The position numbers were made by a program, and so were the translations under genes. DNA of 64,000 nucleotides from Pedobacter gandavensis (GTDB taxonomy: Bacteria; Bacteroidota; Bacteroidia; Sphingobacteriales; Sphingobacteriaceae). The notes beneath the pieces were generated by a model that was given only the letters and a program-made list of their open reading frames with translations, made no database searches and had not been told where the DNA came from. Below, piece by piece: positions 16,482-25,150 of this stretch (position 1 is the first letter of the stretch; each line of letters begins with the position of its first letter). The stretch spans positions 1 through 64,000 of the forward strand of contig NZ_WNXC01000012.1 in the NCBI RefSeq assembly GCF_014172405.1, given 5' to 3'.

Positions 16482-17719
16482 TATGCATTTAATTGAACTT
16501 CCTCTTTTTTCTTGTCAGTAAAGAAAACAGTGAAGAGTAGGAAAACAACCAATGAAATTATGGAAGGAATGATCCAAACCATTTTCCAATCTACGGTACC
16601 ATCAGCCAGTTTATAAGTATCGGTGATGTAACCTGCAACTTCAAAACCGATTAACATACCTACACCATAAGTTGCTAAAGTGATCAAGCCTTGTGCAGAA
16701 CTTTTGTATTTATCACCAGCAATAGAGTTGGTATAAATTTGTCCGGATACAAAGAAGAAGTCATAACAAACGCCATGAAGGGCTATGCCGATGATCAACA
16801 TAAAACCTAAATCACCTGCGTTTCCATAAGCGAAAAGCGCATAGCGTACAGCCCATGCTAACATACCAACCAAAATGGTTTTCTTAAAACCGAATTTGGT
16901 GAAGAATATTGGAAGTAAAAGCAGGAATAGTACTTCTGAAACTTGTCCAATTGTCATCTTTCCTGTTGGATCTTCCACGCCTACATTAGATAGGAAAGGG
17001 TGTGCATTCTGGTAATAGAAGGCAAGAGGGATACAAATTAGAATAGAGGAGACAAAGAAGATTGCGAAGTTTTTATCCTTTAATAATTTTAATGCATCTA
17101 ATCCTAGGATTTCTGATACTTTAACTTTTTCGCCGGCCACAGCTTTCGGGGGAGTTTTTGGTAAGGCAAAACTAAACAGACCTAATACTACAGAGGCAAT
17201 ACCTGCCATCAGGAAAGTGTTTTTAAGCAGACCTTCTTTGGCACCTTCTGCAGAATCCCAGTGAAAATAAAAGCTGATCAATAAACCTGCTGCAATCCAT
17301 CCGATCGTTCCAAATACCCTGATGGTAGAGAATTCTTTTTCAGGATCTTTCATTTGATTGAAGGAAACAGAGTTGACCAATGCCAGCGTAGGCATGAAGA
17401 GAATCATGTAAGCCAATACATAAGGATAGAATACACTGATGTCTGTTGCATTGTACATTTGATACATGAGTACAGCACCGATGAGGTGTAGCACGCCAAG
17501 AATTTTTTCTGCGTTAAAATATCGGTCGGCAATCAAACCAATAATGAAAGGAGCAATAATGGCTCCCCAGGATTGGGTGGAGAATACAGATGCCGACTGG
17601 CCACCTGTAGCACTGAGGTTGTTTCCCAGGAAGGTGCCCAGGGTTACAAACCATGCGCCCCAGATGAAAAACTCCAGGAACATCATGAATGATAGTTTGA
17701 TGCGGTTGTTAAGGTTCAT
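16481..17719 (-). CDS. MFS permease, nucleoside:H+ symporter (NupG) type
   Basis: The protein (412 residues) has about 12 membrane segments. It resembles the NupG/XapB nucleoside proton symporter family, starting with KLSFMMFLEFFIWGAWFVTLGTF and containing FNQMKDPEKEFSTIRVFGTIGWI. In Bacteroidota catabolic loci such permeases usually move sugars or sugar derivatives rather than nucleosides. By context it would bring the product of the periplasmic steps into the cytoplasm, which is inference. Its stop overlaps the start of the Hyi-like gene by one base, and it lies 40 bases after the DUF1080 gene. Confidence 0.85.
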   Translation of the reverse strand: MNLNNRIKLSFMMFLEFFIWGAWFVTLGTFLGNNLSATGGQSASVFSTQSWGAIIAPFIIGLIADRYFNAEKILGVLHLIGAVLMYQMYNATDISVFYPYVLAYMILFMPTLALVNSVSFNQMKDPEKEFSTIRVFGTIGWIAAGLLISFYFHWDSAEGAKEGLLKNTFLMAGIASVVLGLFSFALPKTPPKAVAGEKVKVSEILGLDALKLLKDKNFAIFFVSSILICIPLAFYYQNAHPFLSNVGVEDPTGKMTIGQVSEVLFLLLLPIFFTKFGFKKTILVGMLAWAVRYALFAYGNAGDLGFMLIIGIALHGVCYDFFFVSGQIYTNSIAGDKYKSSAQGLITLATYGVGMLIGFEVAGYITDTYKLADGTVDWKMVWIIPSIISLVVFLLFTVFFTDKKKEEVQLNA

Positions 17720-17759
17720 TGTTTATGTCTTGTTTAATATTTTGGTGTATTTTTTAGCA

Positions 17760-18452
17760 TTAAAGCTCTTTAATCATGATGTTGCGGTACCATACTTCAT
17801 CACCATGATCCTGTAAGGCAATTTTTCCAGTCTTGAATGTAGCGAAATCTGGCCATTTTGCAAACTTACTACCTGCAATTAATGCCTTGAATTGGTCGTC
17901 CCAAAGGGTAGTTTGTACTACTTTTACGCCATTTAATTTAAGCTCTAATTTGCCGTTTTTGCTGATGATCTCAGCAGTATTCCATTCTCCAACAGGTTTA
18001 ACAGGTTCTGAGCTGCTTTTAATCAGGTCATAAAGATCTCCTGAACGGTGTTTGGTGATTTTTCCATCTGGATGGCCTTCGTTATCTAATACCTGCATTT
18101 CCAAACCTGTGCTGTAGGTCGCACCATATTTAGGCTTGTCTTCATGGACATAAAAGATAATCCCACTATTGGCTTTAGGAGCCACTTTCCAATCTACTTT
18201 CAGGTGGAAATTACCATATTCTTTATCGGTTACTAAATCGCCACCTCCGGTGTTTTTAGTGTTACAATGAAGGGCGCCATCTTCGACATCCCATTTTGCA
18301 CCAGCGGTTTTCTGACCGTAAGTGTGCCATCCGGCAGTAGTTTTACCATCAAACAGTTTAGTAAATCCTTTACTGCTGGATTGCGCATTGCTATTGCCTG
18401 TTGCACCGAATACCGCAGTAAGCAGCATCGCTGAAAAAATATATGGTTTCAT
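17760..18452 (-). CDS. DUF1080 (3-keto-disaccharide hydrolase-type) protein
   Basis: This exported single DUF1080 domain has 230 residues. The signal peptide covers about residues 1-23, followed by the family opening GFTKLFDGKTTAGWHTYG and the concanavalin-like core (FHLKVDWKVAPKANSGIIFYV, DQDHGDEVWYRNI-type end). DUF1080 proteins are now annotated as 3-keto-disaccharide/3-keto-glycoside hydrolases, which fits the dehydrogenase genes upstream. The ATG at 18452 begins a clean signal peptide; a longer reading would overlap the preceding gene. Activity on a particular keto-glycoside is inference. Confidence 0.88.
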   Translation of the reverse strand: MKPYIFSAMLLTAVFGATGNSNAQSSSKGFTKLFDGKTTAGWHTYGQKTAGAKWDVEDGALHCNTKNTGGGDLVTDKEYGNFHLKVDWKVAPKANSGIIFYVHEDKPKYGATYSTGLEMQVLDNEGHPDGKITKHRSGDLYDLIKSSSEPVKPVGEWNTAEIISKNGKLELKLNGVKVVQTTLWDDQFKALIAGSKFAKWPDFATFKTGKIALQDHGDEVWYRNIMIKEL

Positions 18453-18487
18453 AGTTTTTCTTTTTAAGTTAAAAGCGGGATGGTTAA

Positions 18488-19933
18488 TTACCATCCTTTA
18501 CGGTAGTCACGTTTTACGAACTGGTTTACAGCATCAAAATTGGTTACTTTCATATTGGCATTGTCCCAAAGTAATTTGATGTCTCTTCCTGGGAAACTGG
18601 CTCTTCCTTTATCATTTTTCACTTGAACATCCGTTCCTCTGATGGCTAAGTTTGCCATCAATAAAGCTTCTGTTAGTGGTCCGGCAATCTCAAATGGAGA
18701 ACTCAATTCTTTTTTGCCATATCCTGCGATACAACCTTCTACCCATTGTGCATAATGGCCATCAGCACCACCAGGAACTCGTGCAAATTTTGCAGGAACT
18801 TTGATGTCTTTATTTTTACTTAATGGTAATAAACGTGGATCAGCACTGTAAGTACTGGCCATCATTTTTCCTTTGGTACCGATAAATAAAGTACCATTTC
18901 CACCATCACCGAACACTTCGTTTGCTTCCAGTTCTTCTGGTCTTTCCGGCTGAATACCGCCGTCCATCCAGTGAACAGTTACATCACCTTTAGTTTTATT
19001 GGTTTTAGGGAATTTTAAAGTTACATGACTTGATGGAGGGCAACTGTCCGGGAAATAGCCACGTTTAAATTCATCCACATAAACTGAACCTACACTAGCT
19101 TGAACTTCAGTTGCATATTTCAGGTTTAACATGCTAAATGGAGCTTCTAACAGGTGACAGCCCATATCTCCTAATGCACCTGTTCCATAATCCCACCAAC
19201 CTCTCCAGTTAAATGGAACCAGTTTGTTCACGTAATCCTTGTAAGGAGCAGTACCTAACCATAAGTCCCAATCCAGGTCTTTAGGCACTTCCGCTTTGTT
19301 CGCAGACCATGGAATACCTTGTGGCCAAACCGGTCGGTCTGTCCAGGCATAAACCGTGTGTACATCACCAATTAAACCTGCATCATACCATTCTTTCATT
19401 TGTCTAGGGCCATCATTTGAAGCACCCTGGTTTCCCATCTGGGTCACCACTTTGTATTTTTGCGCTGCTGCGGTTAACGCACGTGCTTCATGAATATCAT
19501 GGGCCAAAGGCTTCTGCACATACACGTGTTTACCTAATTGCATGGCAGCTAAGGCAATAATCGCATGACTATGATCTGGGGTCGAAACCGAAACCGCATC
19601 GAAATTCTTGTGCTCTTTGTCGAACAATTCACGGAAATCCCTATAGTATTTTGCTTTTGGGAATGCCTTTACGCTGGCCGCAGCCCTTGAATCGTGGACA
19701 TCACAAAGAAAGCCGATGTCAGCTTTTCCGCTTTTGTAGAAATTAGCAATATCTGATTGTCCTTTACCTCCTGCACCGACTCCGGCGATAATCAGGCGGT
19801 CACTTGGCGCTATAAATCCTGGTCCGCCTAAAACATGACGGGGAACAATCATAAATGCAGAAGCTGCAATTGCGGTGGTTTTAAGGAAACTCCGTCTTGA
19901 CGAGGTTTCCTGGTTTTTGTTGGTTTCTTCCAT
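18488..19933 (-). CDS. Gfo/Idh/MocA-family oxidoreductase with Tat signal
   Basis: The product (481 residues) has a twin-arginine signal (SSRRSFLKTTAIAASAF, Arg13-Arg14), then a Rossmann domain with GVGAGGKG (51-58). VQKPLAHD occupies the place of the usual EKP motif, and GDMGCHLLEAPF carries the conserved Asp and His. Tat-exported Gfo/Idh/MocA proteins bind their NAD(P) tightly and are known to interconvert hydroxyl and keto groups on glycosides. By context it may oxidise or re-reduce C3 of a sugar in the periplasm. It follows the cytochrome gene by 27 bases. Confidence 0.88.
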   Translation of the reverse strand: MEETNKNQETSSRRSFLKTTAIAASAFMIVPRHVLGGPGFIAPSDRLIIAGVGAGGKGQSDIANFYKSGKADIGFLCDVHDSRAAASVKAFPKAKYYRDFRELFDKEHKNFDAVSVSTPDHSHAIIALAAMQLGKHVYVQKPLAHDIHEARALTAAAQKYKVVTQMGNQGASNDGPRQMKEWYDAGLIGDVHTVYAWTDRPVWPQGIPWSANKAEVPKDLDWDLWLGTAPYKDYVNKLVPFNWRGWWDYGTGALGDMGCHLLEAPFSMLNLKYATEVQASVGSVYVDEFKRGYFPDSCPPSSHVTLKFPKTNKTKGDVTVHWMDGGIQPERPEELEANEVFGDGGNGTLFIGTKGKMMASTYSADPRLLPLSKNKDIKVPAKFARVPGGADGHYAQWVEGCIAGYGKKELSSPFEIAGPLTEALLMANLAIRGTDVQVKNDKGRASFPGRDIKLLWDNANMKVTNFDAVNQFVKRDYRKGW

Positions 19934-19960
19934 GGTTTATATTTGGTTCTGTGGTTCAGG

Positions 19961-20347
19961 TTATTTTTTCAGGGATAGAATGTAACGTACCATTTCTTTG
20001 GCATCGTCTTGTGATAGGTTAGCATGAGGAGTCATTGGAACTTCACCCCAAACACCTTTACCACCTTCAATGATTTTTTTAGACAGTTGCTCAACTGTTG
20101 CATCATTAAGGGTGTATTTAGCCGCAATCTCTTCGTAAGTTGGGCCAATTACTTTCGTTACTTTATTGTGGCAACCAATACAGTCGGAAGTTGCAATTAA
20201 CTTTTCTCCAGGATGTTTTTCAGTTGTTGCACTCGCTGCAGCTGTAGTTTCAGTGGTGGCGGTTGTGCTGGTAGAATTTGATTCTGGACTTCCGCATGAA
20301 GCTAAAGCCATAATAAAGCAGGCAAGGATAAATAGTGTATTTTTCAT
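19961..20347 (-). CDS. Lipoprotein c-type cytochrome
   Basis: The product (128 residues) is a periplasmic membrane-anchored electron carrier. A lipoprotein signal ends in LASC (Cys18), followed by a Ser/Thr-rich linker (about 21-43) and a single cytochrome c domain with heme motif CIGCH (56-60), GPTY after it, and Met105 in EVPMTPH as likely sixth ligand. It is the size of cytochromes that accept electrons from flavin sugar dehydrogenases. In this cluster the natural donor is the GMC dehydrogenase. It lies in the same direction between an isomerase gene and a Gfo/Idh/MocA gene. Confidence 0.92.
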   Translation of the reverse strand: MKNTLFILACFIMALASCGSPESNSTSTTATTETTAAASATTEKHPGEKLIATSDCIGCHNKVTKVIGPTYEEIAAKYTLNDATVEQLSKKIIEGGKGVWGEVPMTPHANLSQDDAKEMVRYILSLKK

Positions 20348-20447
20348 TAGATTATTGTTTTATGGCTGATAAAGCGATCATATTTTATTCGTTCAGCTTT
20401 TGGAAGGGCTAAACTGATGATGCTTTATCTTATTATTGTATTAATTA

Positions 20448-21500
20448 TTATAGTCCTAAAATTTTATTGTTGAATTCGTCATTTCCACCCGAAGCGGCAA
20501 AATCGTCGAATGCTCTATCCGTTACCGGAATGATCAATTTGCTGATTAATTCTGCACCTTCTTTGGCACCAACCTGAGCATCTTTAATCACACATTCCCA
20601 TTCCATTACTGCCCAGCCAGTGTAATCGTATTGTGCTAGCTTGCTGAAAATGGTTTTGAAATCTACCTGTCCATCACCTGGTGAACGGTATCTTCCAGCA
20701 CGATTTGCCCAACTTTGGTAACCACCAAAAGTTCCTTGTTTTCCGGTTGGATTAAACTCTGAATCTTTTACATGGAAAGCCTTGATACGCTCATGGTAGA
20801 AATCGATGTATTGGATGTAATCCAGTTGCTGTAACACAAAATGCGATGGGTCATATAGCAGACAAGCACGAGGGTGATTGTTTACTTTTTCCAGGAACAT
20901 CTCATAAGTGATGCCGTCAAAAAGATCTTCACCCGGGTGAATCTCATAACACACATCTACACCGCAGTTGTCGAATTCGTTTAATATAGGTGTCCATCTT
21001 TTAGCCAGTTCGGTAAAAGCGGCGTCTACCAATCCTTCCGGGCGTTGTGGCCATGGATGAAACATATGCCATAACAACGATCCACTAAACGTAGCATGCG
21101 CATTTAAGCCTAGATTTTGTGAGGCTTTCGCTGCATATTTCAATTGCTGAACAGCCCATTTGGTTCTTTCAGCAGGGTTGTTCTTATATTGATCGGGAGC
21201 AAAAGCATCAAAAGCAAGGTCGTAAGCTGGGTTTACAGCAACCAATTGCCCTTGCAGGTGTGTGGATAGTTCTGTAATTTCCAATCCGTAAGACGCTACT
21301 TTTCCTTTTAATTCATCCGCATAAGTTTTACTTTCTGCTGCTTTTTGTAAATCGATGAATCTTGGATCAAGTGTTGGCATTTGAATACCTTTAAATCCCA
21401 ATCCCGCTGCCCATTCACAAATGGCATCCAATGAATTGAATGGAGCTTCATCACCGATAAACTGAGCCAGAAAAACTCCGGGGCCTTTAATTGTTGTCAT
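20448..21500 (-). CDS. Cytoplasmic sugar phosphate isomerase/epimerase-like protein
   Basis: This 350-residue xylose isomerase-like TIM barrel has no signal peptide, unlike the two paralogues downstream. Likely metal-site segments are VCYEIHPGEDLFDG, YDPSHFVLQQLDY, FHVKDSEFNPTGKQG and AVMEWECVI. It is longer than typical IolE/Hyi proteins and carries a GGYQSWANRAGRYRSPGDG stretch near the active site. It probably acts on an imported keto- or aldose derivative. It sits 5 bases after a Gfo/Idh/MocA gene, so the two cytoplasmic enzymes are likely translated together. The 100-base gap after it contains an 8-base inverted repeat (GATAAAGC/GCTTTATC). Confidence 0.84.
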   Translation of the reverse strand: MTTIKGPGVFLAQFIGDEAPFNSLDAICEWAAGLGFKGIQMPTLDPRFIDLQKAAESKTYADELKGKVASYGLEITELSTHLQGQLVAVNPAYDLAFDAFAPDQYKNNPAERTKWAVQQLKYAAKASQNLGLNAHATFSGSLLWHMFHPWPQRPEGLVDAAFTELAKRWTPILNEFDNCGVDVCYEIHPGEDLFDGITYEMFLEKVNNHPRACLLYDPSHFVLQQLDYIQYIDFYHERIKAFHVKDSEFNPTGKQGTFGGYQSWANRAGRYRSPGDGQVDFKTIFSKLAQYDYTGWAVMEWECVIKDAQVGAKEGAELISKLIIPVTDRAFDDFAASGGNDEFNNKILGL

Positions 21501-21505
21501 GATGT

Positions 21506-22666
21506 TTATATTTTAAAATCAAACCACTTTTGATCAGATGCCGAAGAAGCGACTACATTATCAATAAATGCCATGCCTCTTACGCCGTCTTCTACTTTAG
21601 GGAAATCAAGCATTGCTGCGGTAGGTTCCTGACCTTGACTGATTGCACCAATGGTTAATACGAAGTTTCTGTAAATGTTAGCGAAAGCTTCCAGGTAGCC
21701 TTCTGGGTGACCACCAGGCACACGTGTATTGTGTTTCGCAGCATCTGAAAGGTACGCCTGTCCGGCGCGGTAGATTTGTGCGGGTTCATTCAGCCATTTT
21801 ACGATTAAGGTATTTGGTTCCATCTGGTGCCATTCTAAGCCTCCTTTTTCACCATAAACTTTAATTTTCAAGGCGTTTTCTTCACCTGCTGCAATTTGAG
21901 ATGCAATTAAAACACCATTGGCACCATTGTCGAATTTTAACAATACGTTTCCGTCATCGTCTAATCCACGGCCAGGTACTACGATATTTAAATCTGCACA
22001 AAGCTTACTGATCTTTAATCCGGAAATATATTCTGCCAATTGAGCGGCATGAGTTCCGATATCACCCATGCAACCACTTTTACCACTTTTGGTAGGGTCG
22101 GTACGCCATGCAGCGCCAGCATTGCCTTCACGTTCTGTTAAGGTGCTCAACCATCCCTGAGGATACTCGACCATTATTTTTCTAATGGCACCCAGTTTTC
22201 CCTCTTTTACCATTGCTTTGGCTTGTTTCACCATCGGGTAACCAGAATAAGTATGAGTCAGGCACAATACCAATCCTGTCTCTTTTACTTTTTCTTGCAA
22301 TTGTTTGGCCTCCTCTAATGATAAGGTAATAGGTTTCTCAATGACAACATTAAAGCCATGGTCCAGAGCCATCATTGCTGGAGCAAAATGAGCAAAGTTA
22401 GGCGTCACAATGGTCACGAAATCCATACGTTTATCTGCAGGAAGCTGACTTTCTTTTTCAATCATTTCCTGATAATTCGCATAAATGCGGTCGTCATCAA
22501 GGAAAAGGTCCTTTCCCGACTGTCTACCAACTTCAGGGTTGACGCTTAAAGCGCCACAGCAAAATTCAACCTGACCATCTATGTTTGCCGCAATGCGGTG
22601 AACGGCTCCGATGAAGGCATCTTTGCCACCACCAATCATGCCCATTCTCATCTTTCTGTTGTTCAT
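21506..22666 (-). CDS. Cytoplasmic Gfo/Idh/MocA-family oxidoreductase
   Basis: This 386-residue NAD(P)-dependent sugar oxidoreductase has a dinucleotide fold beginning RMGMIGGGKDAFIG (about 6-19), VIEKPITLSLEEA with the conserved EKP lysine, and MGDIGTHAAQLAEYI with the catalytic Asp/His. No export signal is present. In keto-sugar pathways such enzymes reduce 3-keto-glucose to glucose or oxidise the sugar; direction here is inference. The ATG at 22666 is chosen because a longer reading adds 24 unrelated residues through the intergenic hairpin zone. Confidence 0.88.
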   Translation of the reverse strand: MNNRKMRMGMIGGGKDAFIGAVHRIAANIDGQVEFCCGALSVNPEVGRQSGKDLFLDDDRIYANYQEMIEKESQLPADKRMDFVTIVTPNFAHFAPAMMALDHGFNVVIEKPITLSLEEAKQLQEKVKETGLVLCLTHTYSGYPMVKQAKAMVKEGKLGAIRKIMVEYPQGWLSTLTEREGNAGAAWRTDPTKSGKSGCMGDIGTHAAQLAEYISGLKISKLCADLNIVVPGRGLDDDGNVLLKFDNGANGVLIASQIAAGEENALKIKVYGEKGGLEWHQMEPNTLIVKWLNEPAQIYRAGQAYLSDAAKHNTRVPGGHPEGYLEAFANIYRNFVLTIGAISQGQEPTAAMLDFPKVEDGVRGMAFIDNVVASSASDQKWFDFKI

Positions 22667-22729
22667 CAGAATATTTTGTTTTTTGTTGTTTTTAAAGTGT
22701 CTAAACCGACTTAGCAGTTTTAAATATAA

Positions 22730-22763
22730 AACCTGCATACCGGGTTTTACCAGTATGCAGGTT
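22730..22763 (-). terminator. Intra-cluster hairpin downstream of GMC gene
   Basis: Perfect 11-base arms AACCTGCATAC (22730-22740) and GTATGCAGGTT (22753-22763) flank a 12-base loop. On the minus strand it is followed by TTATATTTAAAA, a weak T-tract. It sits between the GMC gene and the Gfo/Idh/MocA gene. It may act as a partial terminator or as an mRNA-stabilising element that sets different levels for the two halves of the cluster. Confidence 0.5.
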
Positions 22764-22767
22764 AATA

Positions 22768-24471
22768 TTAAAGGTTACCGTTTTTAAGCTCCTTAACTGC
22801 AAAATCACATGCTCTTGCGGTCAGTGCCATATAGGTTAATGAAGGATTCTGACAAGCTGCAGAAGGCATACATGAACCATCAGTTACGAATACGTTTTTC
22901 ACTTCGTGCATCTGATTCCATTTGTTCAACACAGACGTTTTTGGATCAAGTCCCATACGTGCAGTACCCATTTCATGGATAGCCATACCTGGAGTAGAAC
23001 CATTGTCGTATGTTTTCACATCTTTTATACCAGCAGCTTCCAACATTTCAGCAGCATCGTTCATCATGTCTACGCGCATTTTCTGCTCGTTATCTTTGAA
23101 TTCACAATCAATTGCCAAAACAGGTTGTCCCCATTTGTCTTTTTTATCTTTATCAATATAAACGCGGTTTTCATGGTAAGGAAGAGACTCTCCGAAACCA
23201 CCTAAGCCCATATTCCATGAACCTGGAACCGTCATCTGGTCTTTAAACTCACCGCCAAATGCCATTTCAGCAACATCAGCATGCCAGTTTCCGCGACTTG
23301 CGCCACCCTGGTAACCGAAGCCCCTTACGTAATCGCGTTTGTCATTACCAATATTTCTATATCTAGGAATGTAAATTCCATTGGCTCTTCTGCCATAAGT
23401 GTATTTGTCGTCAAAACCTTCCGCTCTTCCAGATGCTCCGCAACGGAAATGGTGATCCATTAAGTTGTGTCCAAGCTCACCACTTGCATTACCTAATCCA
23501 TTTGGATGTTCAGCTGAAGTAGAGTTTAACAATAAGAAGGTTGAACCTAACGTAGAACCGTTAACGAATACAATTTTTGCAAAGTATTCAATATGCTCAT
23601 TCGTTTCAGAATCAATCACGACTACACCTTTCGCTTTTTGTGTTTCTTTATCATAGATGATGGTGTTCACCAATGAGTATGGACGAAGGGTTAAGTTGCC
23701 AGTCGCCACCGCAGCAGGTAAGGTAGAAGATTGTGTGCTGAAATAAGCGCCAAATGGACAACCTCTGCTACAAAGGTTACGGTATTGACATTTACCTCTT
23801 CCACCATGTTCTACTGTTAAGTTCGCAGTACGACCAATGGTTAAGATTCTGGATTTATTCCATTTACTTTCAATTCTTTTCTTTACATCTTTCTCCACCA
23901 CGTTCATATCCATTGGAGGAAGGAACTGCCCATCTGGGAAGTGAGGATAGTTTTCTGCTTGTCCACTGATTCCTGCAAATTTCTCTACATAATCATACCA
24001 AGGAGAAATGTCTTTATATCTGATCGGCCAATCTACACCATGACCGTCTTTTGCATTGTCTTCAAAATTCAGGTCACTTAAACGGTAACTCTGACGACCC
24101 CACATTAGTGATTTTCCACCTACATGGAAACCACGGTACCAATCGAAACGTTTTACCTCTGTATATGGGCATTCCAGGTCATTCACCCAGAAGCTTTCAT
24201 TAAATTCCTGATAAGGATAATCTCTTTTTTGTACCGGATGAGACTCTTTTTGTGCCTCTGTTAATCTGCCACGGTGCTCAAACTCCCATGGCTTTTTCAT
24301 GGCCGTGGTATAGTCCTTGATGTGTTCAATGTTCCTGCCTCTTTCCAGTAACAGAACTTTTAAACCTTTCTCCGTTAATTCTTTTGCAGCCCAGCCGCCA
24401 CTGATTCCTGATCCTACAACAATCGCATCATAAGTGTTTTGCGCTGTTGCTTTCGTATTTAAATTGCTCAT
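22768..24471 (-). CDS. GMC-family sugar dehydrogenase (large subunit)
   Basis: The protein (567 residues) is an FAD-dependent GMC oxidoreductase resembling the catalytic subunit of glucoside 3-dehydrogenase and FAD-glucose dehydrogenase. It shows the FAD fold VVGSGISGGWAAKEL (18-32), LLERGRNIEH, the GGKSLMWGRQSYR block, and near the end HEMGTARMG and NPSLTYMAL with active-site positions. Cys228, Cys234 and Cys238 are spaced C-x5-C-x3-C, which fits the iron-sulfur ligand pattern of cytochrome-linked FAD-GDH. There is no signal peptide, so it probably rides through the Tat pathway with the small subunit encoded immediately before it. Confidence 0.9.
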   Translation of the reverse strand: MSNLNTKATAQNTYDAIVVGSGISGGWAAKELTEKGLKVLLLERGRNIEHIKDYTTAMKKPWEFEHRGRLTEAQKESHPVQKRDYPYQEFNESFWVNDLECPYTEVKRFDWYRGFHVGGKSLMWGRQSYRLSDLNFEDNAKDGHGVDWPIRYKDISPWYDYVEKFAGISGQAENYPHFPDGQFLPPMDMNVVEKDVKKRIESKWNKSRILTIGRTANLTVEHGGRGKCQYRNLCSRGCPFGAYFSTQSSTLPAAVATGNLTLRPYSLVNTIIYDKETQKAKGVVVIDSETNEHIEYFAKIVFVNGSTLGSTFLLLNSTSAEHPNGLGNASGELGHNLMDHHFRCGASGRAEGFDDKYTYGRRANGIYIPRYRNIGNDKRDYVRGFGYQGGASRGNWHADVAEMAFGGEFKDQMTVPGSWNMGLGGFGESLPYHENRVYIDKDKKDKWGQPVLAIDCEFKDNEQKMRVDMMNDAAEMLEAAGIKDVKTYDNGSTPGMAIHEMGTARMGLDPKTSVLNKWNQMHEVKNVFVTDGSCMPSAACQNPSLTYMALTARACDFAVKELKNGNL

Positions 24472-24490
24472 TGTTTAATTTCTAAAAGGT

Positions 24491-25150
24491 TTATGACCAA
24501 ACTTTTTGACCTGGCTTTAAAGGTACATCGCCGTCGTAACGACCTGGAATTTCTACGTAAGCCATGGCTTTTGTAGCTCCAATTTCGGAGGTAAAATAAC
24601 CCAGTAAGGTTAAATCTCTGATGATCGCGAAGAATTGAGGCGTAGTTTTAGGCTTGTCCTTTGGCGTCATTGCGTTGCCTGGAGCTTCCTTTTCAGATTT
24701 TTTCTGAGTAATGTTTTCTTGTTGTTTTTCCAACGCCTCTTTTTCGGTTTTATTTGCTGCAATCGTAGCCTCTCTGACTTTACTTAAAAGTTCTTGGCGC
24801 TGTGGTACAGAAATCTCAAGGAATGATTTTTTGAAAGTGTCCTGAGACTGTTTTTCCAGATCTTCCAGACCTTTCACAAAGGCTGTTCGAGCATCTTCAG
24901 GGTAGCACTCTTTCACCATCATGGCGATGAATGGACCAACTCCAGCCGCTTTTGCTCCTGGCGTACTCGTGGTAGGGATAATGACATCAGCAACTTCCGT
25001 GATAACCTTTTCCTGATCGGCAGAAAATAAGTTCCCGGCTGCTTTTGTAGATGGTGAAGTACAACTATCTAAAAATACTCCAATAGTAGTTGCAGACAAT
25101 GCGCCCCCCATTAAAAAGGCAACACTTTTCACTGCTTCTCTTCTGTTCAT
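24491..25150 (-). CDS. Gluconate 2-dehydrogenase subunit 3-like small subunit
   Basis: The product (219 residues) belongs to the gluconate 2-dehydrogenase subunit 3 family, the small partner of GMC dehydrogenases. The N-terminus MNRREAVKSVAFLMGG has Arg3-Arg4 and a hydrophobic stretch, a Tat-type signal, with Cys30 in FLDSC as possible lipid anchor. A charged low-complexity insert rich in Lys, Glu and Gln spans about residues 138-160. It starts the cluster and lies 19 bases before the GMC gene. Subunit pairing and export of the large subunit are inferred from the family. Confidence 0.88.
   Translation of the reverse strand: MNRREAVKSVAFLMGGALSATTIGVFLDSCTSPSTKAAGNLFSADQEKVITEVADVIIPTTSTPGAKAAGVGPFIAMMVKECYPEDARTAFVKGLEDLEKQSQDTFKKSFLEISVPQRQELLSKVREATIAANKTEKEALEKQQENITQKKSEKEAPGNAMTPKDKPKTTPQFFAIIRDLTLLGYFTSEIGATKAMAYVEIPGRYDGDVPLKPGQKVWS

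Noticed and set aside
20368..20429. GATAAAGC/GCTTTATC inverted repeat as a terminator
   Set aside because: The loop is about 46 bases and no T-tract follows on the minus strand.
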